From SZUA-254 sp031379665 (GTDB taxonomy: Bacteria > Bacteroidota > Ignavibacteria > UBA10030 > SZUA-254), in assembly GCA_031379665.1 (NCBI GenBank), contig JANNFI010000046.1, positions 1 to 64,000 of the forward strand: DNA of 64,000 nt, in the 5' to 3' direction. The notes below the pieces were generated by a model. That model worked only from the letters and a program-made list of their open reading frames with translations. It was not told the DNA's origin and ran no database searches. A program made the position numbers and the translations under genes. Positions 55,910 to 64,000 of the stretch are shown here, piece by piece; position 1 is the stretch's first letter, and every line of letters begins with the position of its first letter.

Positions 55910-58900
55910 TCAGCGGATCAATAACATCTTCCGGACGGCGTTGAACTCTCCGGCCGTCAGGCGATAGAAGTATACCCCGGATGCGAGGTTTTCGGCGGAG
56001 ATCGTCGTTGTATAATGCCCGGCGTCCTGCGAAGCGTCAAGGACTGTGGACACCTCTTCGCCGAGCGCGTCATACACCACGAGCCGCACCCTGCCGGCGC
56101 GCGGGAGGGTGTACGCGACGGTGGTCGTCGGGTTGAAGGGGTTCGGATAGTTCTGCAACAACGAGAACTCCTTCGGCACCCCGCGCGACCCCGCCACGAG
56201 GGTCAGGTTCTGCGCCTGCACCCGGCCGAGCGTGCGGCTGCCGCTCCCCTCGATTTCGGCGACCCATTCGCGGGCGTCTTCACCGGCGATTGAGGCCAGA
56301 GTGTAGACTGTGCCGGGGTCCCCCTTGATATCCCATCGTATGGTCACCGGGTACCGGGCCGACAGGATCCTCACCGGGTAGGACGATGCGGCGGCGTCCG
56401 GGGGATCGTGGAATTCAACCATCGAACCGGAGCCGAACCGCGCGTCGAAGCCGGCATCGGGCGGGACCGGCGGAAGTTCGAAGAGCTCCGGTGACGGACT
56501 TCCGTCACTACGCCTTCCGAAGTAGAGTGTTTGCGATCTCCCCGCGCCATCCTCGATGCGGATGGAGCTCAAGTCCGCGAGAAGGTCCTTCGCCGAGGCC
56601 TTCGGCAATCCGCCGGGGACGTTCGACGGGACGTTCAGGTGGAGCGTGCCCGCCGCGTTGGACTTTATCCAGTACCCCCTTCCGGGGATGAGCGAATCGG
56701 CGGTGACGTACCCCGTGTCGTCGTAGGCGTAGAAGTTCGTCACAAGGATGGACCCGGGGTCGGTGGTGATCGATGAGACCGGCGTGATGAATGAGTTGGG
56801 GCCGATGATGTTCCACCGCTGCGCCACGGCGATCGAATCGGTGGAATCCGGAGTCCCGATGATGCTGTGGGCCGAGGCGGAGACGATTTTCGCCCAGTAG
56901 CCGGTCCTGTTCTCCATCGTGTCCGTCGGGACGAAACCCCCGTCGTATCCGTAGGCGCGGGAGTCGAGGAGCGACGACGGGAACACCCCGCTGATCGACC
57001 GGTCGGGCACGTTCACCGGGAGCGACATCAGGTTCCACTTCTCGAAGAAATGATACGCAAAGGCGAAATTCGCGACATCGGGATGGAATGCGATTCCCTG
57101 AACGCTCGCGGTCCCCATCGGACCGATTTTCGTGCCGCCCCCGGTAAGCGTATCGATCAGGACCAGTTCATTTTGTGTCACTCCGGTACCGACCAGGCCG
57201 AAGAGGGTGCCGTTCGCGTCGAAGGCGATGTCGACCGTCTGGACGCCGAATCCAGTGGTCCCGACGAGGGTCAACGTCCCGGACGGAAGGCTTACCTTGT
57301 AGATTCCGTCTACAGGCACGCCGCTCTTTACGCTGGCCCAGAGTTCCCCCGTGACGGGGTTGAAGTCGATGCCGGCGAGTTGTTTTCCCGTCGAGGCGAC
57401 AAGGGTCGGAGTCCCCGTGGCCAGATCGACGGAGTAGATGCCACCGGTGATCCTCCCGACATAGAGCGTGTCGTCCCTGAAGGTCATCCCCTTCAGAAAA
57501 TTGAGCGGGATCGTCGTAATTGTGTGCGCGTCGCCGAGGGAACTGTTGACCCTGACCACGTCGTACTCCGCGGCAGTCGTCGGCGAGTTGGTGGCGAGGC
57601 CCATCAGCTCACCCGTCGATGTCCTGACCCGGATGTTGACCAGCTGGTTGAACCCTGAGGTGCCGACCGGCGTCGTGGAGGCGTCGATCGGATCGACCGT
57701 CCGAATCCTGCCGAGGTCGATGACGCCTGAGCCGGAGTACATCGTCCCCGACGCGGCCGCGTCGATGATGAAACCGTTGCCGGAAACGGCGACCTTCAAC
57801 GCCGGCTGCACCGTGTCGTTGCTGTTCACCAGCACCGAATCGGTGAAGGAGCCGCGGTCAACCGGGACGAACCGCACCCAGAGCGTTTCCACCTCGAACG
57901 TCGCGATCTTCAGCGGGTAGGCCGGTGTGTTGATGATGTGGAAATTGGAGTCCGGAAGGTCGATCGAGGCGACTTCGAGGGTGTCGATCCCGTTGTTCGT
58001 GAGCGTGAACGAGAGGCTGTCACTCGAATCGGTGACCTCCACTGTCCCGAATGACATCGAGTTGAGGTTCGAATAGATGTAGGCGCCCGGGAGCGGACCC
58101 ATCTTCACCATCGCGATCCTCGTGGCCCAGTCGTTCGTCGTGACGGCGTACTCGGTGTTCACCCAGATAGCCATCGAATCGGCGGGGTCGAGCGCGATCC
58201 CCATGTAATCACCCCAGCGGTTGCGCCCGCCGCCGACGACGTTGTAGTTTCCAACCCCTTGCGCCAACGGGATACTCGGAGAAAGTCCGGGAGGGTCGGT
58301 ATCCTTATGTCCCGCCACGAAGGCTCCGGGGTACTCGGTGAGCCCCGACCGGGAGTACGTGATGATGATGTTCTTGTCTGCGTCCACCATCAGTGCCGGA
58401 TAGGCGTGCCAGAACCCCTCGGCCCCCATCGCGACGTCTTCGAGGTTCGTCGAGGTGTGGGGATTGATCCGGACATAACGGACGGCTGCGTAAGCGCTGT
58501 CGGTGCCGCTGGCAATGGAATGAACCATCCAGAGTGAACTGTCGCGGTAAACCGCCTTGTGCCGGATCGCGGCGCCACCCGTTTCGAGGGCAGTTCCGCC
58601 GCCCAGCTGGCTCGCGTTTCCCGGCGAGAGGTATCCCACAACGGAGATGTTTTCGCCCGTCATACTCGGGCTCCCGACCGGATCCAGGATCTTCCAGACG
58701 CTAAAAAAGGTGCCCGGAGAGTAGGGGGACGCGTTCACCAGGTAGTGTTCGCCCGGAGAACCGTAGATGATGGAAGGCCGGACACCGTCGATCTTGATCA
58801 AGGGATGGTCCGGTTCCCCGATGTTCCAGATGTCATCCCAGGAGACAGGGCCCGCGTCGTTGTTATAGAGCTGGGTTTTTTCGATGATCCGGACCCTTGA

Positions 58901-60100
58901 GTAGAGGAAACCCGGGTTGAATTCGCGGGAGGTTATGTAGATCGCCAGCGAGTCATAACCGATCTGAGGATAATCGGGCAGGTTACCGGTGAGGGAATCT
59001 CCCAGACCGGCCGGCAGCGACCAGTTGTACCACGTCCCCATGGGGTCGGAATCGTCGGATACCGAGATCAGGAAACTGTACGGGGAGGCGAAATTCCCCC
59101 CCGCCATAATCCAGCGGTCGGTGAAATGATCGTAGAGGATCTGCGGGTCGCTGAAGCCGACCGGTGCGGCGACATTCGAAAACCAGGTGTTGAGGCTCCT
59201 TGTCTCGAGCAGGTTTCCGTCCTTGTCCCACACGTTGAAGTTTGAATTCACCATCCCGATGACGTGTCCGGGACCGACCGCGACGATCGGGTCGGGAGGG
59301 ATGGCCCCGGTGCTGGTGTTCCCTATATGGTTTTTGAGCACAACCGGTTGCGCCGTTGCCACGGACTTCGAGCTGAGGCTCGGGTCCTTGAAGAAATTCG
59401 AGCCGATGGGGCCAGCGGCCGGGTGGACGTCGGCGGGAGCGGGGAAAAGGATCTGTGCCGGATTCAAAGACCCAACAGCGGGTTCGACGCCGATCGGTGA
59501 GGGGACGTTCTGCCCTCCGAGCACGCTCAGAACGATGGATGCCCCGCCCACGACCGATCCCGATTTTGGACCCGCGTACAGCGGATCGGGTACCGATTGG
59601 TAGACGTCCAACACGAGGTTCCCGCCCGTCGGAACGCCGCCGCTGGGCCCCCCTCCGTTCCACTCCGCGACGTGAACGTAGTAGGTCACCCCCGACTGAA
59701 CCGTATATCCGATGATCGCCTGGCGGACGGTGCCGGGAACGATGTCATCGGCGCAATCCACTTCGACGAGGGCGCCGCACGACCCCGTGTACAGGCCGAG
59801 AGCGACGTCGTACGCGGCGGGTGTGCTGTTCGCGGTGCTGAATTTCACGTATTCCGTCACAAGCGGCGTGAAGGTGAACCACACGGTTTTCCCTCCGCCG
59901 GAATCAGCGCAGGCGAGGATCGGGTCGTTTGGATTCGGGGTCGCCAGAGCGGTGTTCTGCGAGTGGGTGAACGGAAGGCCGGTGACGAGCACCGCGCCCG
60001 CGCACGAATCGTTCGCCGGAATCTGGGCGAATGAACCGGTCGCGCCCCACAGGAGGAGCAGCACGACAGCGATCGAAAAATGGTAGAAGTGGATTATCAT
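55910..60100 (-). CDS. very large T9SS-sorted multidomain secreted protein
   Basis: A 1396-residue protein with a signal peptide (VVLLLLWGATGSFAQ). Domains in order: a PPC-like beta domain with VWFTFTPLVTEYVKFST (about 28-170), a propeller-type region (about 230-680), a choice-of-anchor-D/Hydin-like domain with SFGTVEVTDSSDSLSFTL (about 690-790), a second propeller similar to lactonase/DUF4394 repeats (about 810-1000), the paired module with WNLMSLPVNV, GYWAKI, WNIIGPNS and GYWIKSNAAG (about 1010-1140), a TLYFG/PPVPP/FDARF module (about 1170-1290) and a sorting domain with LQNYPNPFNPTTTVAYTLP. AAGGA lies 8 bases before the ATG. It is 36 bases upstream of the next cargo gene. Confidence 0.87.
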   Translation of the reverse strand: MIIHFYHFSIAVVLLLLWGATGSFAQIPANDSCAGAVLVTGLPFTHSQNTALATPNPNDPILACADSGGGKTVWFTFTPLVTEYVKFSTANSTPAAYDVALGLYTGSCGALVEVDCADDIVPGTVRQAIIGYTVQSGVTYYVHVAEWNGGGPSGGVPTGGNLVLDVYQSVPDPLYAGPKSGSVVGGASIVLSVLGGQNVPSPIGVEPAVGSLNPAQILFPAPADVHPAAGPIGSNFFKDPSLSSKSVATAQPVVLKNHIGNTSTGAIPPDPIVAVGPGHVIGMVNSNFNVWDKDGNLLETRSLNTWFSNVAAPVGFSDPQILYDHFTDRWIMAGGNFASPYSFLISVSDDSDPMGTWYNWSLPAGLGDSLTGNLPDYPQIGYDSLAIYITSREFNPGFLYSRVRIIEKTQLYNNDAGPVSWDDIWNIGEPDHPLIKIDGVRPSIIYGSPGEHYLVNASPYSPGTFFSVWKILDPVGSPSMTGENISVVGYLSPGNASQLGGGTALETGGAAIRHKAVYRDSSLWMVHSIASGTDSAYAAVRYVRINPHTSTNLEDVAMGAEGFWHAYPALMVDADKNIIITYSRSGLTEYPGAFVAGHKDTDPPGLSPSIPLAQGVGNYNVVGGGRNRWGDYMGIALDPADSMAIWVNTEYAVTTNDWATRIAMVKMGPLPGAYIYSNLNSMSFGTVEVTDSSDSLSFTLTNNGIDTLEVASIDLPDSNFHIINTPAYPLKIATFEVETLWVRFVPVDRGSFTDSVLVNSNDTVQPALKVAVSGNGFIIDAAASGTMYSGSGVIDLGRIRTVDPIDASTTPVGTSGFNQLVNIRVRTSTGELMGLATNSPTTAAEYDVVRVNSSLGDAHTITTIPLNFLKGMTFRDDTLYVGRITGGIYSVDLATGTPTLVASTGKQLAGIDFNPVTGELWASVKSGVPVDGIYKVSLPSGTLTLVGTTGFGVQTVDIAFDANGTLFGLVGTGVTQNELVLIDTLTGGGTKIGPMGTASVQGIAFHPDVANFAFAYHFFEKWNLMSLPVNVPDRSISGVFPSSLLDSRAYGYDGGFVPTDTMENRTGYWAKIVSASAHSIIGTPDSTDSIAVAQRWNIIGPNSFITPVSSITTDPGSILVTNFYAYDDTGYVTADSLIPGRGYWIKSNAAGTLHLNVPSNVPGGLPKASAKDLLADLSSIRIEDGAGRSQTLYFGRRSDGSPSPELFELPPVPPDAGFDARFGSGSMVEFHDPPDAAASSYPVRILSARYPVTIRWDIKGDPGTVYTLASIAGEDAREWVAEIEGSGSRTLGRVQAQNLTLVAGSRGVPKEFSLLQNYPNPFNPTTTVAYTLPRAGRVRLVVYDALGEEVSTVLDASQDAGHYTTTISAENLASGVYFYRLTAGEFNAVRKMLLIR

Positions 60101-60336
60101 CGGGAATATCCTTAGTTGACAACGGTGGAAGCGACAGCACCGTGGCGGCGGGCACCGGGTGTCGGGGGAAAAGATATACCTTGAGTATACTCATTTGGGC
60201 GAAAAAGGTCAATATCCCCCGTCGACTATTTCAGGATTACAGACGGTTCCCGGCTCCGGATGCGGGCGGCCTCTTGGCACCCGGCTCACCTCGCATCGGA
60301 TAATTCAGGTCATTGCGGTGCATCGAGGGACCAGCG
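60101..60336. other. intergenic leader of the 1396-residue cargo gene
   Basis: A space of 236 bases without a gene. It contains the strong promoter at 60184-60212 and a leader of about 80 bases. In the direction of the upstream lamin-tail gene I see no T9SS sorting domain in any frame after its stop codon, so that gene does not lose such a domain by a simple frameshift. Confidence 0.6.
60184..60212 (-). promoter_or_regulatory. sigma70-type promoter, TTGACC-N17-TATACT
   Basis: Minus-strand TTGACC (60207-60212) and TATACT (60184-60189) are 17 bases apart; each is 5 of 6 to consensus. The ATG of the large cargo gene is about 84 bases further. Confidence 0.75.
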
Positions 60337-61560
60337 TTATTTGCGTAAATCATCCCTGCGCCCTGGCCTGCGACCTTCGGGACTGGCCGGCGACGGCTCC
60401 CACGTGGCGGCCGGCAACGCGGCCGACCCGGTCGGGGCGAGGACGATCGAACCTCCGCTGCCCGACCGCACCCAGTAGGCCTTCCCCGGGCGAATCGTGT
60501 CTGCCGCCTGATAACCGTCGTCGTACCCGAAGATCATCCCGGTGATGTGACCGTCCGGAATTTGCACGATCCCATCGACCGGCACCGGCTCGGCGATTGA
60601 TCCGAACAGATTCCATCCCGGCTGGAGTTCGATGGTGTCCGGGTGCGTCGCCTGTCCCGTAAACGCCACTGTGTCCATCCCATCGAACCGGATCCAGTAG
60701 CCGGCCCCCGGCACCGCCACCGTCTCGGCGAGGTATCCGCCATCGTACGCGTAGAGCGGCGTCGCGGCGTCCGGGAACAACGCTGTCGCAGATGGTTCCG
60801 CGACGCTGACCGGAAGCGAGACGAGGTTCCATCTTACGTCGTAGGCGACCATCACCACGACGTCTCCTCCCGGGCCTTCCGTTCCGGACGAATCGTTCTG
60901 CGGTTCCGGGTCCCTCCGGATGAAGTCCGCCCCATTCTCGTCCGAGTCCCTCCCGTTCCCTGAAAGTTCGTCAGCACCGCCCGGCGACATCGAGGCGGCG
61001 TCCGAGGCGGCGTCGGCCTTCCTCTCGACGCTCACGGTGTTGCCGGGCGCCGGGGCCGCGCCCGTTCCCTCGAAGAGATTTGCCGTGCCGTAGCCGACAA
61101 AATCCACGACTCCCGGACCCACCGGCCCCGCGACGGGGATCGAGTCCGAACAGAGCGCGATCTTTCCCGCAGTGGCGGCCAGGGAGATCGCCGCGACGGC
61201 GTCAGGGGACGGCAACGGAGCCGCTCCCCCGCTCCCGGGGTTCGCCTGGACGAGAAAGAAACCGTTTGCGCGAATAGTCCCCGAGAATTTGGCGACGGCC
61301 GTGAACGGTCCACTCCCCCCTCCCCCCTGGTACTGGATGGACCAGCCGCCCATCACGATGTCGGATGCCGTTGGATTATACAACTCGATGAAATCGTGCG
61401 TGAACGGCGCGCCGCTGTTGCCCCCGCCGCCGTAGACCTCGCTGATCACGACGTGGGAGAGCGGCTGGGCGTTGACGGGGAACGTGACGAACAGGAGCAG
61501 CGCGAAAACGAATACACGACCTCCGATACGACGAAATGGATTGCACTGACGCATGGACAC
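60337..61560 (-). CDS. lamin-tail-domain secreted protein with GWN/GYW module, no sorting domain
   Basis: A 407-residue protein with a signal peptide (RVFVFALLLFVTFPVNAQ). Residues about 33-190 are a lamin-tail domain (LSHVVISEVYGGGGNSG, DFIELYNPTASDIV, GWSIQYQGGGG). A linker rich in Asp, Ser and Gly follows. Residues about 240-375 are the paired module seen in three other cargo proteins (WNLVSLPVSV, YAYDGGYL, GYWIRFDG, GWNLFGSI, AYWVRSG). It then ends in a short basic tail (SPEGRRPGRRDDLRK) instead of a T9SS domain. A good ribosome site (GGAGG) precedes the ATG. Role unknown; it may be secreted otherwise or stay periplasmic. Confidence 0.84.
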   Translation of the reverse strand: MSMRQCNPFRRIGGRVFVFALLLFVTFPVNAQPLSHVVISEVYGGGGNSGAPFTHDFIELYNPTASDIVMGGWSIQYQGGGGSGPFTAVAKFSGTIRANGFFLVQANPGSGGAAPLPSPDAVAAISLAATAGKIALCSDSIPVAGPVGPGVVDFVGYGTANLFEGTGAAPAPGNTVSVERKADAASDAASMSPGGADELSGNGRDSDENGADFIRRDPEPQNDSSGTEGPGGDVVVMVAYDVRWNLVSLPVSVAEPSATALFPDAATPLYAYDGGYLAETVAVPGAGYWIRFDGMDTVAFTGQATHPDTIELQPGWNLFGSIAEPVPVDGIVQIPDGHITGMIFGYDDGYQAADTIRPGKAYWVRSGSGGSIVLAPTGSAALPAATWEPSPASPEGRRPGRRDDLRK

Positions 61561-61642
61561 CTCCCGGAATGATCTGTTGAACGATGCGGTCCGCGGGAGG
61601 TCCGCCGTGCGGAAAAATCGAACCAGGAATTAAGGGAGGAAC

Positions 61643-61671
61643 AAGATAGGAGGATGACGCCGCCCGGTCAA
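61643..61671 (-). promoter_or_regulatory. candidate promoter TTGACC-N17-TATCTT
   Basis: Minus-strand TTGACC (61666-61671) and TATCTT (61643-61648) are 17 bases apart, 82 bases before the start of the lamin-tail gene. Confidence 0.6.
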
Positions 61672-61727
61672 GGGGGATTCAATGAGAACTCCGTGAGAAA
61701 ACGGAAGCCCGGAGTGGGGGTAGTGCC

Positions 61728-63905
61728 CTACCTCACGAGGACGAGGTTTTGCGTCTCGATGTATTCGGTGGTGATGACCATATAGAAATAGACCCCGCTC
61801 GGAACCGGTTGGCCCCCCGAGTCCAGTCCATCCCAACCGGGCGCGCCGTTGTCGCGGCTGTAACTCCCCGCGGGAAACGTCCCTGCGATAATTACCCGGA
61901 CCAGCTGCCCGAGCGCATCGTAGATCTGGACACTTACCGGAGACTCCTGGCCGAGGTTGAACGGCAGGAAGGCCACCCCGTCCCGTCGCGGGACGAACGG
62001 GTTCGGCTGGCTCTGTCCGACGTGATCGACTTTGGCGTTCCGCGGGGGGGGTGGCGGAGGTTCCGGCGGAAGGTCGCCGCCGCCATCGGTTGTGCGCAGG
62101 ATGGTGCCGCTCCCGCCGACCACCCATCCGTTAACCGAATCGGTGAAGGAAATGCTGTACATCACCCGGTCGGTCCTCGAGTCGAGTTCGAACCAGTTGC
62201 TCCCGCCGTCGAGTGTCCGCAGGATGGTCCCCGAACCGCCGGTGAGCCAGCCTCTGCGGTGGTCGGTGAAAGTGACGTCGAGGAAATGCACGCTGCCGCG
62301 GGAAGGATTGTTCTGGGACCTCCAGGTGAGGCCGCCATCGGTCGTCTTGATGATCCTGTGAAATTTACCCACGGCCCATCCCGTGTCCCGGTCGGTGAAC
62401 CAGAGGGAGAGCAGTGTGCGCGCGTCCTGGGCGACGGAGTCCCACGTGGCGCCGCGGTTGGTCGTCCGGAATATGGTCGTAAGTTCGTTCAGGTCGCCGT
62501 AGTTTCCGAGGAGCCAGCCGAGCGAGTCGGCGGCGAAGTACATCGCGACATAGGAATAATTGGTGTCGCCGGGGTCGTCGTCATTCCAGGTGTTTCCTCC
62601 GTCGGTGGTTTTCAGCCTGGTCCCCTCCTCCCCGAGCACCCAACCGGTCGAGGCGTCGAGGAAGTAGACCGACGCGAGGGCGCCGCCTGCGCCGAGCGAG
62701 TCGACCGACCAGCTGAACCCGTCGGTCGTCTGGATGACCGTGCCCGCGTCCCCGACTGCCCACCCGGCTGTGGGTGAAGTGAAGAAGACCGAACGAAGCG
62801 ACGTTGCCACCGGGGCCGGGTCCTTGATCCAGTTCTGGCCGCCGTTGAGGGTCCGCATCACGGTCCCGAGCGCCCCGACGCACCAGCCGACCTGACCGTT
62901 GAGGAAATAACTGTCGTAGAGGTCGGTAGTGGCGTTGTCGGCGAGCCGTGTCCAGGTCGCGCCGTTGTCGACGGTTTGGGTGATCACGCCGTTGTTGCCG
63001 ACGACCCAGCCCCTGCTGAGCGAGGGAAATGCCAGGGCGTTCAGGGTGTTCACCGAGTCGAGGATCTTCGGAATCCAGGAAAAGCCGCCGTTGGTCGTGG
63101 AGAGGAAATACTTGTCGGCCACGGCGTACCCGATCGCCGGGTTGGAAAATTGAACGTCTGATATGGTGGTCGGAACGAGCGTGAACTGCTGGTGCCAGCT
63201 TGTCCCGCCGTCCGACGTCGTCAGCATTGCGCCACCCGTCCCGCCGACCCAGCCTGTGTCCGGCGAGGTGAAGTGGACCGCATGGTAGTCGCGGCCGATG
63301 ATCGTGTCGGGGACGGGAAACCACGAAATGCCCGCGTCGATGGTCTTGATGATGACACCGCCGTCACCCACGGCGTACCCCGTCAGTCCGTTCGCGAAGG
63401 AGATGTCACGCAGAGTGTAGGCCGTACCGGAGGCGACCAGCTGCCACTGCAGGCCGGCATCGGTCGAGCGAAGGATCGCCCCGCCGTCCCCCACGATGAA
63501 CCCGGTACCGGAGCCGATGGCAGTCGTCCCGTGGAACGTCCCGACGGTTACGGCCGAGTTGCGGGCGATCCAGTTGGAACCGCCGTCGGAGGTGAGGTAG
63601 ATCGAGGCGTCAGATCCGACGACCCATCCCCGGGTCGCTGAGACGAACTGCAAGGCGTGCAGGCTCGTCCCGACGTCGGCGATGTTGGTGCTGGTCCACG
63701 TCGCGCCGCCGTTCGTCGTCTTTAGGAATGTCGACGCAGAGCCGGCAATCAGGAAAGTGTTGATGTCGATCGCCTGCACGGCCCTGAGGCTGTTCCCCTG
63801 CGGGAGGGGATTCTGCCATTCCCAGCGTTCTGCCTGGGCGGGAAGCGCCGCAACACACGCGAGCGAAAGAGCGAGAATGTGGAGCGTCCGTCGGATCATC
63901 ATCAT
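61728..63905 (-). CDS. T9SS-type Ycf48/BNR-repeat propeller protein
   Basis: A 725-residue secreted protein with a signal peptide (LHILALSLACVAALPAQA). Residues about 27-620 hold around fourteen repeats of 40-45 residues with signatures such as GWVVGSDASIYLTSDGGSNW and TGYAVGDGGVIIKTIDAG, typical of Ycf48/photosystem-assembly-like and BNR propellers. A Pro-rich hinge (PPEPPPPPP) is followed by a sorting-type domain that is divergent: SQPNPFVPRRDGVAF replaces the usual NYPNPFNPTT, and the FlgD-like fold (VQIYDALGQLVR, SGVYFYMVI) ends NLVLVR. Three consecutive ATGs begin the gene, one base after the stop of the previous cargo gene, so the two are one operon. Confidence 0.87.
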   Translation of the reverse strand: MMMIRRTLHILALSLACVAALPAQAERWEWQNPLPQGNSLRAVQAIDINTFLIAGSASTFLKTTNGGATWTSTNIADVGTSLHALQFVSATRGWVVGSDASIYLTSDGGSNWIARNSAVTVGTFHGTTAIGSGTGFIVGDGGAILRSTDAGLQWQLVASGTAYTLRDISFANGLTGYAVGDGGVIIKTIDAGISWFPVPDTIIGRDYHAVHFTSPDTGWVGGTGGAMLTTSDGGTSWHQQFTLVPTTISDVQFSNPAIGYAVADKYFLSTTNGGFSWIPKILDSVNTLNALAFPSLSRGWVVGNNGVITQTVDNGATWTRLADNATTDLYDSYFLNGQVGWCVGALGTVMRTLNGGQNWIKDPAPVATSLRSVFFTSPTAGWAVGDAGTVIQTTDGFSWSVDSLGAGGALASVYFLDASTGWVLGEEGTRLKTTDGGNTWNDDDPGDTNYSYVAMYFAADSLGWLLGNYGDLNELTTIFRTTNRGATWDSVAQDARTLLSLWFTDRDTGWAVGKFHRIIKTTDGGLTWRSQNNPSRGSVHFLDVTFTDHRRGWLTGGSGTILRTLDGGSNWFELDSRTDRVMYSISFTDSVNGWVVGGSGTILRTTDGGGDLPPEPPPPPPRNAKVDHVGQSQPNPFVPRRDGVAFLPFNLGQESPVSVQIYDALGQLVRVIIAGTFPAGSYSRDNGAPGWDGLDSGGQPVPSGVYFYMVITTEYIETQNLVLVR

Positions 63906-63906
63906 C

Positions 63907-64000
63907 CTACTTCAACAGGATCATCTTCTTCATTTCGTCCCCGGAACGGTCGCTGGTCGCGATCCGGTAGAGGTAGACGCCCGAGGACAGGTCCATGCCC
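63907..64000 (-). CDS. T9SS-sorted protein, C-terminal fragment
   Basis: Only the last 30 codons are in the window. They read through LSSGVYLYRIATSD and end KKMILLK, the final strands of a T9SS sorting domain. The stop codon TAG (63907-63909) is one base before the start of the next cargo gene. The rest lies beyond the window. Confidence 0.85.
   Translation of the reverse strand, partial: GMDLSSGVYLYRIATSDRSGDEMKKMILLK

Noticed and set aside
61688..61715. Possible terminator after the Ycf48-like gene
   Set aside because: A 6-bp stem with a 16-base loop and no U-run is too weak to call.

Overview
The window is GC-rich, bacterial and almost fully coding. It looks like chromosome from a Gram-negative member of the FCB group, probably a high-GC Ignavibacteria/Kapabacteria-type lineage. 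The reasons are: many secreted proteins ending in a NYPNPFNPTTTI-type type IX secretion (T9SS) sorting domain, a GWxTD-domain protein, LpxL- and heptosyltransferase-like genes that imply an LPS outer membrane, and a long SecA with an internal insertion. Placement is inferred from gene content only; no rRNA is present.

Layout. 1-6.5 kb (+): a run of secreted proteins (the first cut by the window edge) sharing a TLxWD-type module, then a large SdrD_B-repeat protein. 6.5-15.6 kb (-): a membrane-anchored hypothetical, then the tight run secA-era-DUF1015-EamA-mce-uvrC with several stop/start overlaps. 15.8-21.3 kb: dacB, a DUF4097 protein with an 18-residue TSGG repeat, an M28 peptidase, prmA and ppx. 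21.3-29.6 kb (-): cysteine desulfurase, an ECF sigma/anti-sigma/Spy-like operon, a second M28 peptidase, groES-groEL, and the catalytic chain of methylmalonyl-CoA mutase. 29.7-35.7 kb (-): an AT-richer membrane-TPR protein, comEC, a metalloenzyme-superfamily phosphohydrolase, dtd and prmC. 36.5-41.3 kb (-): a partner-switching module (two SpoIIE-type phosphatases, an RsbW-type kinase, a STAS antagonist). 41.3-47.6 kb (-): MATE transporter, TPR protein, tRNA-Arg(CCG), tsaC, GT9, lpxL, GWxTD protein. 47.7-64 kb (-): a second, larger block of T9SS cargo, cut by the window end.

How the genes work together. The two ends hold nine proteins or fragments with a T9SS-type C-terminus plus two secreted proteins without one. 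They are built by shuffling a few shared modules that I cannot match to named families. No T9SS machinery genes are in the window. The middle is mostly housekeeping: protein export, DNA repair, translation quality control, chaperonin, propionate/methylmalonyl-CoA metabolism and envelope synthesis.

Regulation. Nine intergenic regions hold TTGnnn-N17-TAnnnT-type promoter candidates, several near consensus, and good Shine-Dalgarno sites are common. A phased array of about eight 11-bp repeats lies upstream of one cargo gene. The strongest leads are this array, a roughly 210-residue domain shared by three cargo proteins, the paired GWN/GYW module in four proteins, and the partner-switching cluster.
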